Below, piece after piece: positions 43,594-51,741 of a DNA stretch of 64,000 bases (the stretch's first letter is position 1; every line of letters begins with the position of its first letter). Both the position numbers and the translations under genes were made by a program. This DNA is from Thermostichus sp047461615 (GTDB lineage Bacteria > Cyanobacteriota > Cyanobacteriia > Thermostichales > Thermostichaceae), in contig NZ_JANSHI010000007.1 of the NCBI RefSeq assembly GCF_047461615.1, positions 1-64,000 on the forward strand, in the 5' to 3' direction. The notes under the pieces were generated by a model. It was given only the letters and a program-made list of their open reading frames with translations, had not been told where the DNA came from and did not search any database.

Positions 43594-43656
43594 ACTCAGA
43601 AGCTAAGTTTACTCGAGTCCGTCCTGAAGCCCTGGGCCTAGAGCCAGGGCTTTTTT
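43558..43656 (+). promoter_or_regulatory. Transcription attenuator with 1:2, 2:3 and 3:4 pairing
   Basis: Four segments: 1 CCCTGG (43558-43563), 2 CCAGGGC (43570-43576), 3 GCCCTGG (43629-43635), 4 CCAGGGC (43644-43650). Segment 2 can pair with 1 or with 3; segment 3 can pair with 2 or with 4. Segment 1 is inside the leader peptide's aromatic codons. An extra hairpin GTAAACT/AGTTTAC (43590-43612) overlaps the leader stop. Layout fits classical ribosome-controlled attenuation. Confidence 0.7.
43627..43656 (+). terminator. Rho-independent terminator upstream of DAHP synthase
   Basis: Perfect 9-bp stem AAGCCCTGG (43627-43635) with CCAGGGCTT (43644-43652), 8-base loop, six T at 43651-43656. It ends 56 bp before the DAHP synthase start. 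Confidence 0.9.
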
Positions 43657-43712
43657 GATGGCTCGGTGGTTTAATCCCTCACTTGCATTGCAGCAATAAG
43701 GACGACGGTGCT

Positions 43713-44783
43713 ATGCCCCCCCAAACCGACAACTGCAACATTCAAGAGGTAACTCCCTTGATCACCCCTGCTGCTGTCAAAGCCAAGCTGCCCCTCACGG
43801 AAAGGGCCGCCCAGGTGGTGCTCTCCACACGGCAGGCCATCCGCGACATCATCCACGGACGGGATCTCCATCGCTTGGTGGTAATTGTTGGACCCTGCTC
43901 CATCCATGATCCGGAAGCGGCGCTAGAGTACGCCCACCGCCTCAAGCGGGTGGCCGACCGAACCCGCGAGCACCTGGTGATTGTGATGCGCACCTATTTT
44001 GAGAAGCCCCGCACCACGGTGGGCTGGAAGGGCCTCATTAACGATCCCCACCTGGATGGCTCCTGCGATATCGCCACCGGCTTGCAACTGGCCCGTTCCA
44101 TCCTGCTGCAGATCAACGAGCTGGGCTTGCCCTGCGCCACAGAGATGCTGGATCCAGTGACTCCTCAATACACAGCCGATCTCGTGAGCTGGGCGGCCAT
44201 CGGCGCTAGAACCATTGAAAGCCAGACCCACCGGGAAATGGCCAGCGGCCTCTCCATGCCCGTGGGCTTCAAGAACGGCACTGACGGGCGGCTGGAGATT
44301 GCCCTTAACGCTATCGTGTCCGCTAGCCACCCCCACAGTTTTCTGGGCATTGGCCAAGACGGCATGACGGCTTTGGTAAAAACCACCGGCAACCCCGACC
44401 GGCATATCGTGTTGCGGGGGGGCGGCGGCAAGACCAACTACGGGCCGGAAGATGTGGCGCGGGCGGCTTTGCTAATGAAGGATCAAGGGATCCCGCGCTC
44501 AGTGATGGTGGATTGCTCTCACGACAACTCCCACAAAGACTACCGCCGGCAGGGATCCGTCTGTCGAGCAGTGCTGCGGCAATACCAGGAAGGGCAGCGG
44601 GCTTTGATGGGACTCATGCTCGAGAGCAACCTCAAGCCGGGCAAGCAAACTTGGCAGAAGGGGGTACCGCTCCAGTACGGCGTCTCCATCACTGACGGCT
44701 GCATCGGCTGGGAGGAGACGGAGGAGCTCCTGGAGGAAATGGCGGCAACTGTGGCAGGAAAGACCTTGGCCCTAAGCCACTAA
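43713..44783 (+). CDS. 3-deoxy-7-phosphoheptulonate synthase (AroF/G/H type)
   Basis: DAHP synthase: condenses phosphoenolpyruvate and erythrose 4-phosphate, the first step of the shikimate pathway. 356 residues of the E. coli AroF/AroG/AroH type. Active-site blocks: VVIVGPCSIHD, VIVMRTYFEKPRTTVGWKGL, ATEMLDPVTPQY, ESQTHREMASGLSMPVGFKN and RGGGGKTNYGP, with the metal-binding VDCSHDNSHKD. The N-terminal part, where feedback inhibitors act in relatives, is present. The ATG at 43713 is preferred to a TTG 10 codons earlier. Control by the leader-peptide attenuator just upstream is inferred. Paralogue naming (F, G or H) is not possible here. Confidence 0.95.
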   Translation: MPPQTDNCNIQEVTPLITPAAVKAKLPLTERAAQVVLSTRQAIRDIIHGRDLHRLVVIVGPCSIHDPEAALEYAHRLKRVADRTREHLVIVMRTYFEKPRTTVGWKGLINDPHLDGSCDIATGLQLARSILLQINELGLPCATEMLDPVTPQYTADLVSWAAIGARTIESQTHREMASGLSMPVGFKNGTDGRLEIALNAIVSASHPHSFLGIGQDGMTALVKTTGNPDRHIVLRGGGGKTNYGPEDVARAALLMKDQGIPRSVMVDCSHDNSHKDYRRQGSVCRAVLRQYQEGQRALMGLMLESNLKPGKQTWQKGVPLQYGVSITDGCIGWEETEELLEEMAATVAGKTLALSH

Positions 44784-44923
44784 ATGCCCCAGCCTTGTCC
44801 AGGGCTGTCTAAGCAGGGAGAGGGGCAACGCTAAGATCCAATTGTCCCTCTTCCCAAGCCCCTGGCGGAGAAGGGGCAGAGAAACTGTTCTTGACAAAAC
44901 TTTTTTGCGCTTTTCTCGAACCT

Positions 44924-45505
44924 GTGGTTACCCTCCAACTGGCTTCCCCTACCTCTGCGGCCTGGATCGATCAGGCCATTCGTCACTTCGACCTCGTCTT
45001 GTTAGACCACGCCAACTGCGAGAAAAAAGCGGCGGGTAACGCCCTCAGTCTCCTCTTCCGCTACCCAGCCAACGGGCAGCTGGTGGAAGCTCTGTCGCCG
45101 CTGGCGCGGGAGGAGCTGCAGCATTTTGAGCGAGTCCATCGCCATCTGCAGCGGCTGGGGATCCCGCTTAGGCCTTTGCCAGCGGCTCCCTACGCCAGCC
45201 GCCTCAACCAGCACCTGCGCCGCCATGAGCCAGAGCGTCTTCTGGATGCACTGCTAGTGGCCGCTATCATCGAAGCTCGCAGCCACGAACGCCTAAGCCT
45301 GCTGGGAATTCACCTCCCCGATCCCGACCTGCGGCAGTTTTACCTCTGGCTGGCAGCGGCTGAAGAACGGCACTGGCAGTTGTATTTGGATCTGGCCCTG
45401 GCACAGTTCCCCGCCGACCAGGTGCAGGAGCGTCTGGACACCCTGCTGCAAGTAGAAGCCGAGATCCTCTCTACCCTCCACCCTGAGCCTCGTGTCCACA
45501 GCTAG
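44924..45505 (+). CDS. miaE: MiaE-like tRNA hydroxylase (di-iron)
   Basis: Di-iron monooxygenase that hydroxylates 2-methylthio-N6-isopentenyladenosine at tRNA position 37. 193 residues. Metal ligands are in LDHANCEKKAAGNAL, REELQHFERVHRHL, IIEARSHERLSLL and AAEERHWQLYLDL, giving the E-x-x-H pairs of a four-helix ferritin-like fold. Start is uncertain: GTG at 44924 fits the family length; TTG at 44891 adds 11 residues. Neither has a good ribosome-binding site. It is 140 bp after the DAHP synthase stop on the same strand. Confidence 0.87.
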   Translation: MVTLQLASPTSAAWIDQAIRHFDLVLLDHANCEKKAAGNALSLLFRYPANGQLVEALSPLAREELQHFERVHRHLQRLGIPLRPLPAAPYASRLNQHLRRHEPERLLDALLVAAIIEARSHERLSLLGIHLPDPDLRQFYLWLAAAEERHWQLYLDLALAQFPADQVQERLDTLLQVEAEILSTLHPEPRVHS

Positions 45506-45549
45506 CTCCAGTTCCAAGCGACACAGCAGCGGCTGGCCAGTTCCCCAGT

Positions 45550-45834
45550 TTGGAAGCCAGCTTCCAGAGTGATCCCAGCACCCTAGAGGACGACCACATC
45601 GACCTGGAGTGGCTTATCTGGCCCACGGTGCCCGGCGGCATTGGCTGCGTCAGTTTACAGAGCCGATCACTGCTGGGGTATTTGCGGGTGAGTCACCCTT
45701 GGTTTGAGGTGAGCAAGCCGACGCGCCAGTTGATCCAAGATCCCGCCCTCTGGGTGGCAGCCAGTCTAGCCTGGGTGAGGGGAATCGGCAACAGTTGGAA
45801 GTTGGTACTCCAGAGGCTGCCTAAACTAGAATGA
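45550..45834 (+). CDS. Hypothetical open frame
   Basis: 94 codons starting with TTG, no ATG or GTG. Content such as DHIDLEWLIWPTVPGGIGCV and ALWVAASLAWVRGIG is Trp-rich and not recognised. No ribosome-binding site. Possibly a real small gene or the end of a broken one. It follows miaE by 44 bp. Confidence 0.35.
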   Translation: MEASFQSDPSTLEDDHIDLEWLIWPTVPGGIGCVSLQSRSLLGYLRVSHPWFEVSKPTRQLIQDPALWVAASLAWVRGIGNSWKLVLQRLPKLE

Positions 45835-46031
45835 ATGCAACCTCCACCCTCAGGATCCTGCCAGCAGTAAGATAAGACGAGGATCTCAACTAGCCAGCAC
45901 CCCTTTCTGCAGGGAGGGGGGTGGAAAGCCAGGTCGGCTCCTGCCTGAGTCATGCTGTTTAAATACACCCACCTCTTGCTGTTGTCCCTCCAGGGAGCCG
46001 CTGTGCAAATGAGACCCACATAATTCACAAC

Positions 46032-46131
46032 NNNNNNNNNNNNNNNNNNNNNNNNNNNNNNNNNNNNNNNNNNNNNNNNNNNNNNNNNNNNNNNNNNNNN
46101 NNNNNNNNNNNNNNNNNNNNNNNNNNNNNNN
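46032..46131. other. Scaffold gap, 100 N
   Basis: Exactly 100 N. Unlike the gap at 23267, the flanks do not overlap, so the missing length is unknown and a repeated element could be hidden here. The surrounding 45835-46031 and 46132-46234 show no gene. Confidence 0.97.
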
Positions 46132-46234
46132 CAAGTCTATTGGTCTACAGTCGCTTTGAGCAAGATCTAGAGCCTTCGCTGCTGCGCCTCGACTCAGTCT
46201 TTTTCCCAAAAAAGGTGAAAAGATATGGCTTTTT

Positions 46235-47353
46235 TTAGCGATGCTTACTCGGTTCAAAAAGAGCATCGACCCAGAGGATAAATCTTGCTTGTAGAGACAA
46301 CCACGTCTCATTGTTCATGCGCAGCAGAAAAAAGACATACAAGCCCAATATGAACAAGACACACCAGTTTCCTAGGCTTTTGTAGGTTTGGACAATCTGG
46401 CTTTCGCTCCAACCAAACTCATAAACCAGGCGGTTCATATCCCCGACGGCATCTCCTTGGCCGCCTAGTAGGGTTCCCCAAGGAATTGGGGCTAACCCTT
46501 GCTGAATAAGATGCCACTGCCAAAAGCTTTTGCAGAGGCTGCTGGCTGCAACTCCAAGAAACACAAAGCGCCAAAAGTCCCATCGCCAGCGATCCGGAAA
46601 GCGAAAGTAAAAGCTGGCCATTAAGAAGGTACTCAGATAAAACTCGCCGCCAACACCGCCAAAGACAAACAGCATTTCCTTAGTGCGATCGGGCATCAGC
46701 CAGGTCATATAGAACTGCAATACGGCAAGAAGAATAGTTAGCACCTGTAGCCATCGAATCCGTTCTCTTTGGGCTGACCAAAACAGCAGAACTAGCAAAA
46801 AGAGGATCCCAAGGTAAACAAATGGTTCTTCTTCTGAGCTAATGCTGGTCCAGCCGAAAGGCAGGGGCAAAGCTCGATGGCCACTCCACCAGGCAATTGT
46901 GGCATGGCCAAACTCATGAATCCAGATGTGCAAAGGCAAATGCAACAACTGCAATAAGTCGATGTTGTTTACCATCAGGGCCACCACAAATGCAACGGGG
47001 TAAGCCCAGATATTCACCAGCAAATTCTCGAAGGAAAACCGATCCCAGCGCTGCTGGGAGCCTATTCTTAGTCTGCGCCGCCAGAGCAACTGGGAGCCGA
47101 GGAAAGCACAAATTTCCACTTGTTCCAGCCGTGGGATCCGCAGCTGCTTCAACATTAGAAAAAGCCGGGCGGTCACCACTTGAGGGGAGGGTTGTTCGGG
47201 AAGGGATCCCAGCAGGTAGATGTGCAGGGTGTTATCAGCAAAGCGAACTTGGGCAGGCCACTTCTGCCGCAGCAGCTCCAAGCGGACAACCTGCACAATT
47301 GCTTGACTATTACCGGCGCGGGCCAGAGAGAGGGGATCAGGTGGGCCTGTCAT
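46235..47353 (-). CDS. Polytopic membrane protein with HExxH (M50-like metalloprotease)
   Basis: 372 residues. The first 90 residues form a soluble domain of a type seen at the start of several cyanobacterial proteins (DPLSLARAGNSQAIVQVVRL, then ADNTLHIYLLG). Several hydrophobic segments follow. In the second of these lies HIWIHEFGHATIAWWSG, a perfect HExxH zinc motif inside the membrane region, as in site-2-type (M50) proteases. The second metal ligand is not certain (a candidate Asp lies in GQGDAVGDMNRL). ATG at 47353. Probably an intramembrane protease, but substrates and activity are inferred. Confidence 0.75.
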   Translation of the reverse strand: MTGPPDPLSLARAGNSQAIVQVVRLELLRQKWPAQVRFADNTLHIYLLGSLPEQPSPQVVTARLFLMLKQLRIPRLEQVEICAFLGSQLLWRRRLRIGSQQRWDRFSFENLLVNIWAYPVAFVVALMVNNIDLLQLLHLPLHIWIHEFGHATIAWWSGHRALPLPFGWTSISSEEEPFVYLGILFLLVLLFWSAQRERIRWLQVLTILLAVLQFYMTWLMPDRTKEMLFVFGGVGGEFYLSTFLMASFYFRFPDRWRWDFWRFVFLGVAASSLCKSFWQWHLIQQGLAPIPWGTLLGGQGDAVGDMNRLVYEFGWSESQIVQTYKSLGNWCVLFILGLYVFFLLRMNNETWLSLQARFILWVDALFEPSKHR

Positions 47354-47490
47354 TCATTACTTGGCGAAATCTCAGGGGAAGGATCCCCACTATCCTCAGC
47401 TAGCTCCGCCGGCAGCAGCAAGAGGGCGCTCCCTTCAGGTCGCCTTGGGGGGAGGTTGGTATAGTTGAGGGCAGCAGGTAGGCAGAGTGG

Positions 47491-49380
47491 GTGGAGGATA
47501 TGCCTGACTTGGACAAGCAGGGGATAAATCCCAGGCCGTCTAGGCAGAGCTCCCTTTGGGGAGCAATGCTGCTGTGGGGCCTAGCCGGAGCGGGTCTATT
47601 TTCCCCCTTGCCCGTTCAAGCCCAACTGACTACCGTTACCGGTCTGTCTCGCATTGACCGCTGGCACTACGACCCGCAGCGGGGATGGCTGGAGGTCAAC
47701 ACTCAAGGAGAGGTGCGGCCTTTTCTGTTTGTGCTGCAAAACCCTCCTAGGGTGGTTTTGGATTTTCCCAACACCCTTTTTGGACGCGAGCCCCAAAGCC
47801 AGGCCTTTCCAGGGCGAGTTACCTCGCTGGAGATCAAACAGCTCACCCCGACCATCACTCGCTTTGTCCTCCACCTGCAGCCAGACCAGCCCCTTAGCCT
47901 TGACCAACTGCAACTCCTTACCGCCGGCCCTTCCCGCTGGGCTGTTCAGTTCCTCCAACCTGAGCAACCCTCGCCCGCTGCCTCGCTATTTCCTCCTTCC
48001 CCTGCTTCCCAAGAGCCCACCGCCTCGTCCCTGCCCCCATCCTCAGGGCCGCCCCCCCGCCCTGAAGCCAGCCCACTCCCTCCTCCTGCAAGCTCCCGTT
48101 CCAGCCATCAGATCTTGGCCATCTCTCCCCAGGCGGAGGGCTTTTTCATTCGCACCCAGGGCAACCCTTCCACCACGGTGCGGCGCCTCTTCGATCCAAA
48201 TCGGGTGGTTGTGGATTTTCTCAACACCACCCTTAGTCCTGCCCTCACCCAGCGGGTCTATCCTGTCAACCGCTTGGGGGTTTTGCGGCTGCGTGTTGGG
48301 CAATTCGAGCCTACGATTGCCCGCGTGGTGTTGGATGTGGATCCTTCCAGTGGGGATTGGGAGGCCCGCTACGACCCACAGCAGGGAGGAATTTGGATCC
48401 AGCCTGCTGGGGGTGCTGCCCAGGCCAGCCTTTTGCCTGATATCAGCCTAACTGATTCCCAAGGGCCGCTAGCCACCTTGCGCTCTGTGGAGCTGCGGGG
48501 AAATCAGCTCATCATCAGCGCCGATGGGTTTATGTTCTACCGGGCTGGCTGGGATCCCGAAAGCGGCGGCTACCGCATCAACGTGGCACCGGCGCGCCTG
48601 CCCGAGTCCTTGCCGGATCCCGGCTTGCCGGTCGGGGGACCGGTGCAGCGGATCCGCCTTGTGCAGGAAGATGCCCGCACGGTCAGCATTCTGGTGCAGC
48701 CCGCCGAGGACTTCAATGTCTTTGAGCCCAATCCCGGCCAGGGATCCCGCCGCATCACTTTGGAGTTGCGTCCTCTAGGCGCTCCTTTTCCCACATCCCA
48801 GCCGCAGCCGCCTGCCCAGGCTTCCCGTCCTCGCCAAAGCCGGCCGGTCATTGCCCTTGATCCAGGCCACGGGGGACGGGATCCCGGTGCTGTTGGGGTA
48901 GATGGGATCTTGGAGAAGGACATTGTGCTCCTTGTTGCCCACCAGGTCCGACGCCTGCTGCAGGAGCGGGGCTATGAGGTGGTGATGACCCGCACCGACG
49001 ACCGTGAGGTGTTGCTGCGGCCGCGGGTGGATATAGCCGTGCAGGCCAACGCCACGCTGTTGGTGAGCATCCACGCCAACGCTCTGGATCGCTCCAGCGT
49101 CCACGGCATCGAGACCTACTACCTACGGCCGGATAGCGCCGAGCTAGCAGCAATCTTGCACCGCAGCCTGGTGCGAGCTACTGGCGCTGCGGATCGGGGG
49201 GTGCGACGGGCCCGCTTTTTCATGGTGCGGGAAACGCCCGTGGGCATGCCCTCGGTGCTGCTGGAGCTGGGGTATGTTACCAGCCCCACGGAAGGGCGAA
49301 AGTTGGCCACCCCCGAATACCAGGCCATTTTGGCGCGGGCCATTGCCGAGGGCATCGAGACCTTCTTGCGCAACCGCTAG
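47491..49380 (+). CDS. N-acetylmuramoyl-L-alanine amidase with AMIN domains
   Basis: Cuts the amide bond between MurNAc and the stem peptide, splitting septal peptidoglycan. 629 residues. Signal peptide to about residue 45 (PVQA), then AMIN-type beta domains (RPFLFVLQNPPRVVLDFPNT and VRRLFDPNRVVVDFLNT, then a third), separated by Pro/Ser-rich linkers. The C-terminal amidase_3 domain has zinc and catalytic residues: IALDPGHGGRDPGAVG, ILEKDIVLLVA, LLVSIHANAL and VLLELGYVTS. GTG start at 47491; an ATG three codons later is equally possible. murI follows 70 bp downstream on the same strand. Confidence 0.93.
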   Translation: MEDMPDLDKQGINPRPSRQSSLWGAMLLWGLAGAGLFSPLPVQAQLTTVTGLSRIDRWHYDPQRGWLEVNTQGEVRPFLFVLQNPPRVVLDFPNTLFGREPQSQAFPGRVTSLEIKQLTPTITRFVLHLQPDQPLSLDQLQLLTAGPSRWAVQFLQPEQPSPAASLFPPSPASQEPTASSLPPSSGPPPRPEASPLPPPASSRSSHQILAISPQAEGFFIRTQGNPSTTVRRLFDPNRVVVDFLNTTLSPALTQRVYPVNRLGVLRLRVGQFEPTIARVVLDVDPSSGDWEARYDPQQGGIWIQPAGGAAQASLLPDISLTDSQGPLATLRSVELRGNQLIISADGFMFYRAGWDPESGGYRINVAPARLPESLPDPGLPVGGPVQRIRLVQEDARTVSILVQPAEDFNVFEPNPGQGSRRITLELRPLGAPFPTSQPQPPAQASRPRQSRPVIALDPGHGGRDPGAVGVDGILEKDIVLLVAHQVRRLLQERGYEVVMTRTDDREVLLRPRVDIAVQANATLLVSIHANALDRSSVHGIETYYLRPDSAELAAILHRSLVRATGAADRGVRRARFFMVRETPVGMPSVLLELGYVTSPTEGRKLATPEYQAILARAIAEGIETFLRNR

Positions 49381-49450
49381 AGCGTGCCACCCGTCTCAAG
49401 GCAGGGTAGGATACAGCAGCTTAGGCCAAGGTAGTGAGGGAGGAAGGAGC

Positions 49451-50329
49451 ATGCGTTGGGGGTGGACAAGAGAGCCAGATCCCAGTTGGCCAATTGGGGT
49501 GTTTGACAGTGGCCTGGGGGGGCTCACCGTTTGGCGGGCCCTGCGGCGGCAATTGCCCCAAGAGCGCCTTGTCTATTTTGCCGATACGGCGCGGCTGCCC
49601 TATGGGGATCGCTCGCCTGAGGAGATCTTGACCTTCGTGCGCCAGATCCTGCGCTGGATGCAGGCGCAGCCGGTGAAAGTCGTGGTGATGGCCTGCAACA
49701 CCAGCTCGGCGCTGGCCCTAGAGCAAGTGCAGCAGGAGTTTGCCCTACCCATCCTTGGCCTCATCCTGCCCGGCGCCCAGGCGGCCTTGGCCCAAGGATC
49801 CCGCATTGGGGTCATTGCCACGGCGGCTACGGTTAAAAGCCGCGCCTACTCCAAGGCCATCCGTGAGTACAGCGCCCTGGATCCCAAGCGCTTTCCCCAG
49901 CCTGTCCACTGCTGGGAGCAGGCCTGCCCGGCGTTTGTTCCCCTCATCGAAGCCGGTCAGTTGAACAGCCTCGAGCTGCAGCAGGCCGCCAAACGCTACT
50001 TACAGCCGCTTCTACGGCAGGGGATCGACACCCTTGTCTACGGCTGCACCCACTATCCTCTCCTTGATCCCCTGCTGAAGTCTCTGCTGCCCCCTTCGGT
50101 CAAGCGGGTGGATCCCAGCGTGGCCCTGGTGCGCTCGCTAGCCCGTGAACTCAGCCTCTGGGGTCTCCGCCGGCCCCCAACAGCCCTCCGCGACGAACCG
50201 CACCGCTTCTATGTCAGCGGGGATCCAGAGCGCTTTGCCCAGTTGGCCACCCCTTGGCTGGGCTTTCGACCTCAGGTGGAACAGGTAGAGTTGCCAGCCC
50301 TAGACGTCAACAACTTCCGCCGAACCTAG
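49451..50329 (+). CDS. murI: Glutamate racemase
   Basis: Makes D-glutamate for peptidoglycan. 292 residues. The two catalytic Cys are in VVMACNTSSALAL and YGCTHYPLLDPLL; the N-terminal IGVFDSGLGGLTVWRAL and FADTARLPYGDRSPEEI are typical. ATG at 49451 has AGGAAGGAGC in front; the longer in-frame reading overlaps the amidase gene. It follows a peptidoglycan amidase, giving a small cell-wall pair. Convergent with argG. Confidence 0.95.
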   Translation: MRWGWTREPDPSWPIGVFDSGLGGLTVWRALRRQLPQERLVYFADTARLPYGDRSPEEILTFVRQILRWMQAQPVKVVVMACNTSSALALEQVQQEFALPILGLILPGAQAALAQGSRIGVIATAATVKSRAYSKAIREYSALDPKRFPQPVHCWEQACPAFVPLIEAGQLNSLELQQAAKRYLQPLLRQGIDTLVYGCTHYPLLDPLLKSLLPPSVKRVDPSVALVRSLARELSLWGLRRPPTALRDEPHRFYVSGDPERFAQLATPWLGFRPQVEQVELPALDVNNFRRT

Positions 50330-50370
50330 ACAAGAACAGCCATCTGCTCGAGAACGCCGGCGGAATAGGC

Positions 50371-51585
50371 CTATCTCCCTTCGCGCCAGCGGTGAACCTC
50401 AGCCCAAACACGGGTAGGCAAGCCCCAAATATAGATGAAGCCTTCGGCAGCGCGATGGTCGAATTGATCCCCTTCCCCGTAGGTGGCCAGCTCTGGGTTG
50501 TAGAGGGAGTAAGGGGAACGGCGGCCCACGCAGACCGCTTGGCCCTTGTGCAGACGCATCCGCACGACGCCGGTGACGCTTTTCTGGGTGGTGCGGACAA
50601 AGGCGTCAAGAGCCTCCCGCAGCGGCGAATACCAAAGGCCGTTGTAGATCAACTGGCTGTAGGTGGTCTCGATGCCGTACTTGTAGTGGAGGACCTCGCG
50701 GGGAAGGGTGAGGCTTTCCAGCTCGCGGTGGGCTTGAATGAGCACAGTTAGAGCGGGGCACTCGTAGATCTCGCGCGACTTAATCCCCACCAGCCGATCC
50801 TCAATCATGTCGATGCGGCCCACGCCGTGGCTGCCGGCCAAGGCATTGAGCCGCTCAAAGAGGACTCGGGGGCCAAGGCGCTGCCCGTCCAGCTCCACTG
50901 GGATCCCCTCTTCAAAGGCAATCTCCACATAGGCGGGTTCGTCGGGGGTTTGAGAAAGAGGCCGGGTGAGGGCATACACTTCCTCCGGCGGCTCTTGGTC
51001 GGCGTCCTCCAGGATCCCGGCTTCGACGCTGCGGCCTAGAATGTTGAGGTCGATGCTGTAGGGGCTGGACTTCTGCACCGGCATGGGGATCCCGTAGCGC
51101 TCCCCATAGGCAATGGTCTCCTCGCGGGTCATGCCCCACTCGCGCGCTGGGGCCAGCACCTTTAGCCTAGGGTTTAGGGCGGCAATGGCCAGGTCGAAGC
51201 GCACTTGGTCGTTGCCTTTGCCGGTGCAGCCGTGGGCCACCGCGTCGGCACCCACTTCCTCTGCCACCTCCACCAGGAGCTTGGCAATCAGGGGTCGGGC
51301 TAGGGCAGTGGAGAGAGGGTAGCGCTGTTCGTAGAGGGCGTTGGCCTGGAGGGCGGGGAAGGCATAGTCGGTAATTAGGGTCTGGACAGCCTCCCGCACC
51401 AGCGATTGCTCTGCCCCTGCCCTAAGGGCCTTGGCCTGGATGGCCTCCAGCTCTGCTCCTTGCCCCAGATCCACCGCCAGGGTAACCACCGATTCCACCC
51501 CCCACTCGTGTTTGAGGTAGGGGATACAAACGGAGGTGTCAACGCCGCCGGAGTAGGCCAAAACCACCTTCTTTGCCCGTCCCAT
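50371..51585 (-). CDS. argG: Argininosuccinate synthase
   Basis: Joins citrulline and aspartate with ATP in arginine synthesis. 404 residues. P-loop-like VVLAYSGGVDTSVCIPYLK near the N-terminus, then AHGCTGKGNDQVRFD, REWGMTREETIAYGERYGIP, SPYSIDLNILGRSVEAGILE, and the C-terminal EGDQFDHRAAEGFIYIWGL. The ATG at 51585 is preferred over a TTG 9 codons earlier. Convergent with murI, 41 bp between stops. Confidence 0.96.
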   Translation of the reverse strand: MGRAKKVVLAYSGGVDTSVCIPYLKHEWGVESVVTLAVDLGQGAELEAIQAKALRAGAEQSLVREAVQTLITDYAFPALQANALYEQRYPLSTALARPLIAKLLVEVAEEVGADAVAHGCTGKGNDQVRFDLAIAALNPRLKVLAPAREWGMTREETIAYGERYGIPMPVQKSSPYSIDLNILGRSVEAGILEDADQEPPEEVYALTRPLSQTPDEPAYVEIAFEEGIPVELDGQRLGPRVLFERLNALAGSHGVGRIDMIEDRLVGIKSREIYECPALTVLIQAHRELESLTLPREVLHYKYGIETTYSQLIYNGLWYSPLREALDAFVRTTQKSVTGVVRMRLHKGQAVCVGRRSPYSLYNPELATYGEGDQFDHRAAEGFIYIWGLPTRVWAEVHRWREGR

Positions 51586-51741
51586 GGTGCTGTGGATCCC
51601 TGTTGGAGACAAGTTGCTAGCCCATTATGCCCTGTAGCTTGCCCAGTCTGACCCCTGGGGGCAGCTTGTCGAGTATTCTCCTCATAGGCTTGGGATCGCT
51701 GTCTAAGCAGGTGTTGGCGCAGCGTGGGGGGTGGGGCTCAA

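Noticed and set aside
43335..43658. 107-codon open frame before DAHP synthase
   Set aside because: It overlaps the promoter, leader peptide and terminator in another frame and has no family similarity; the attenuator explains the region better.
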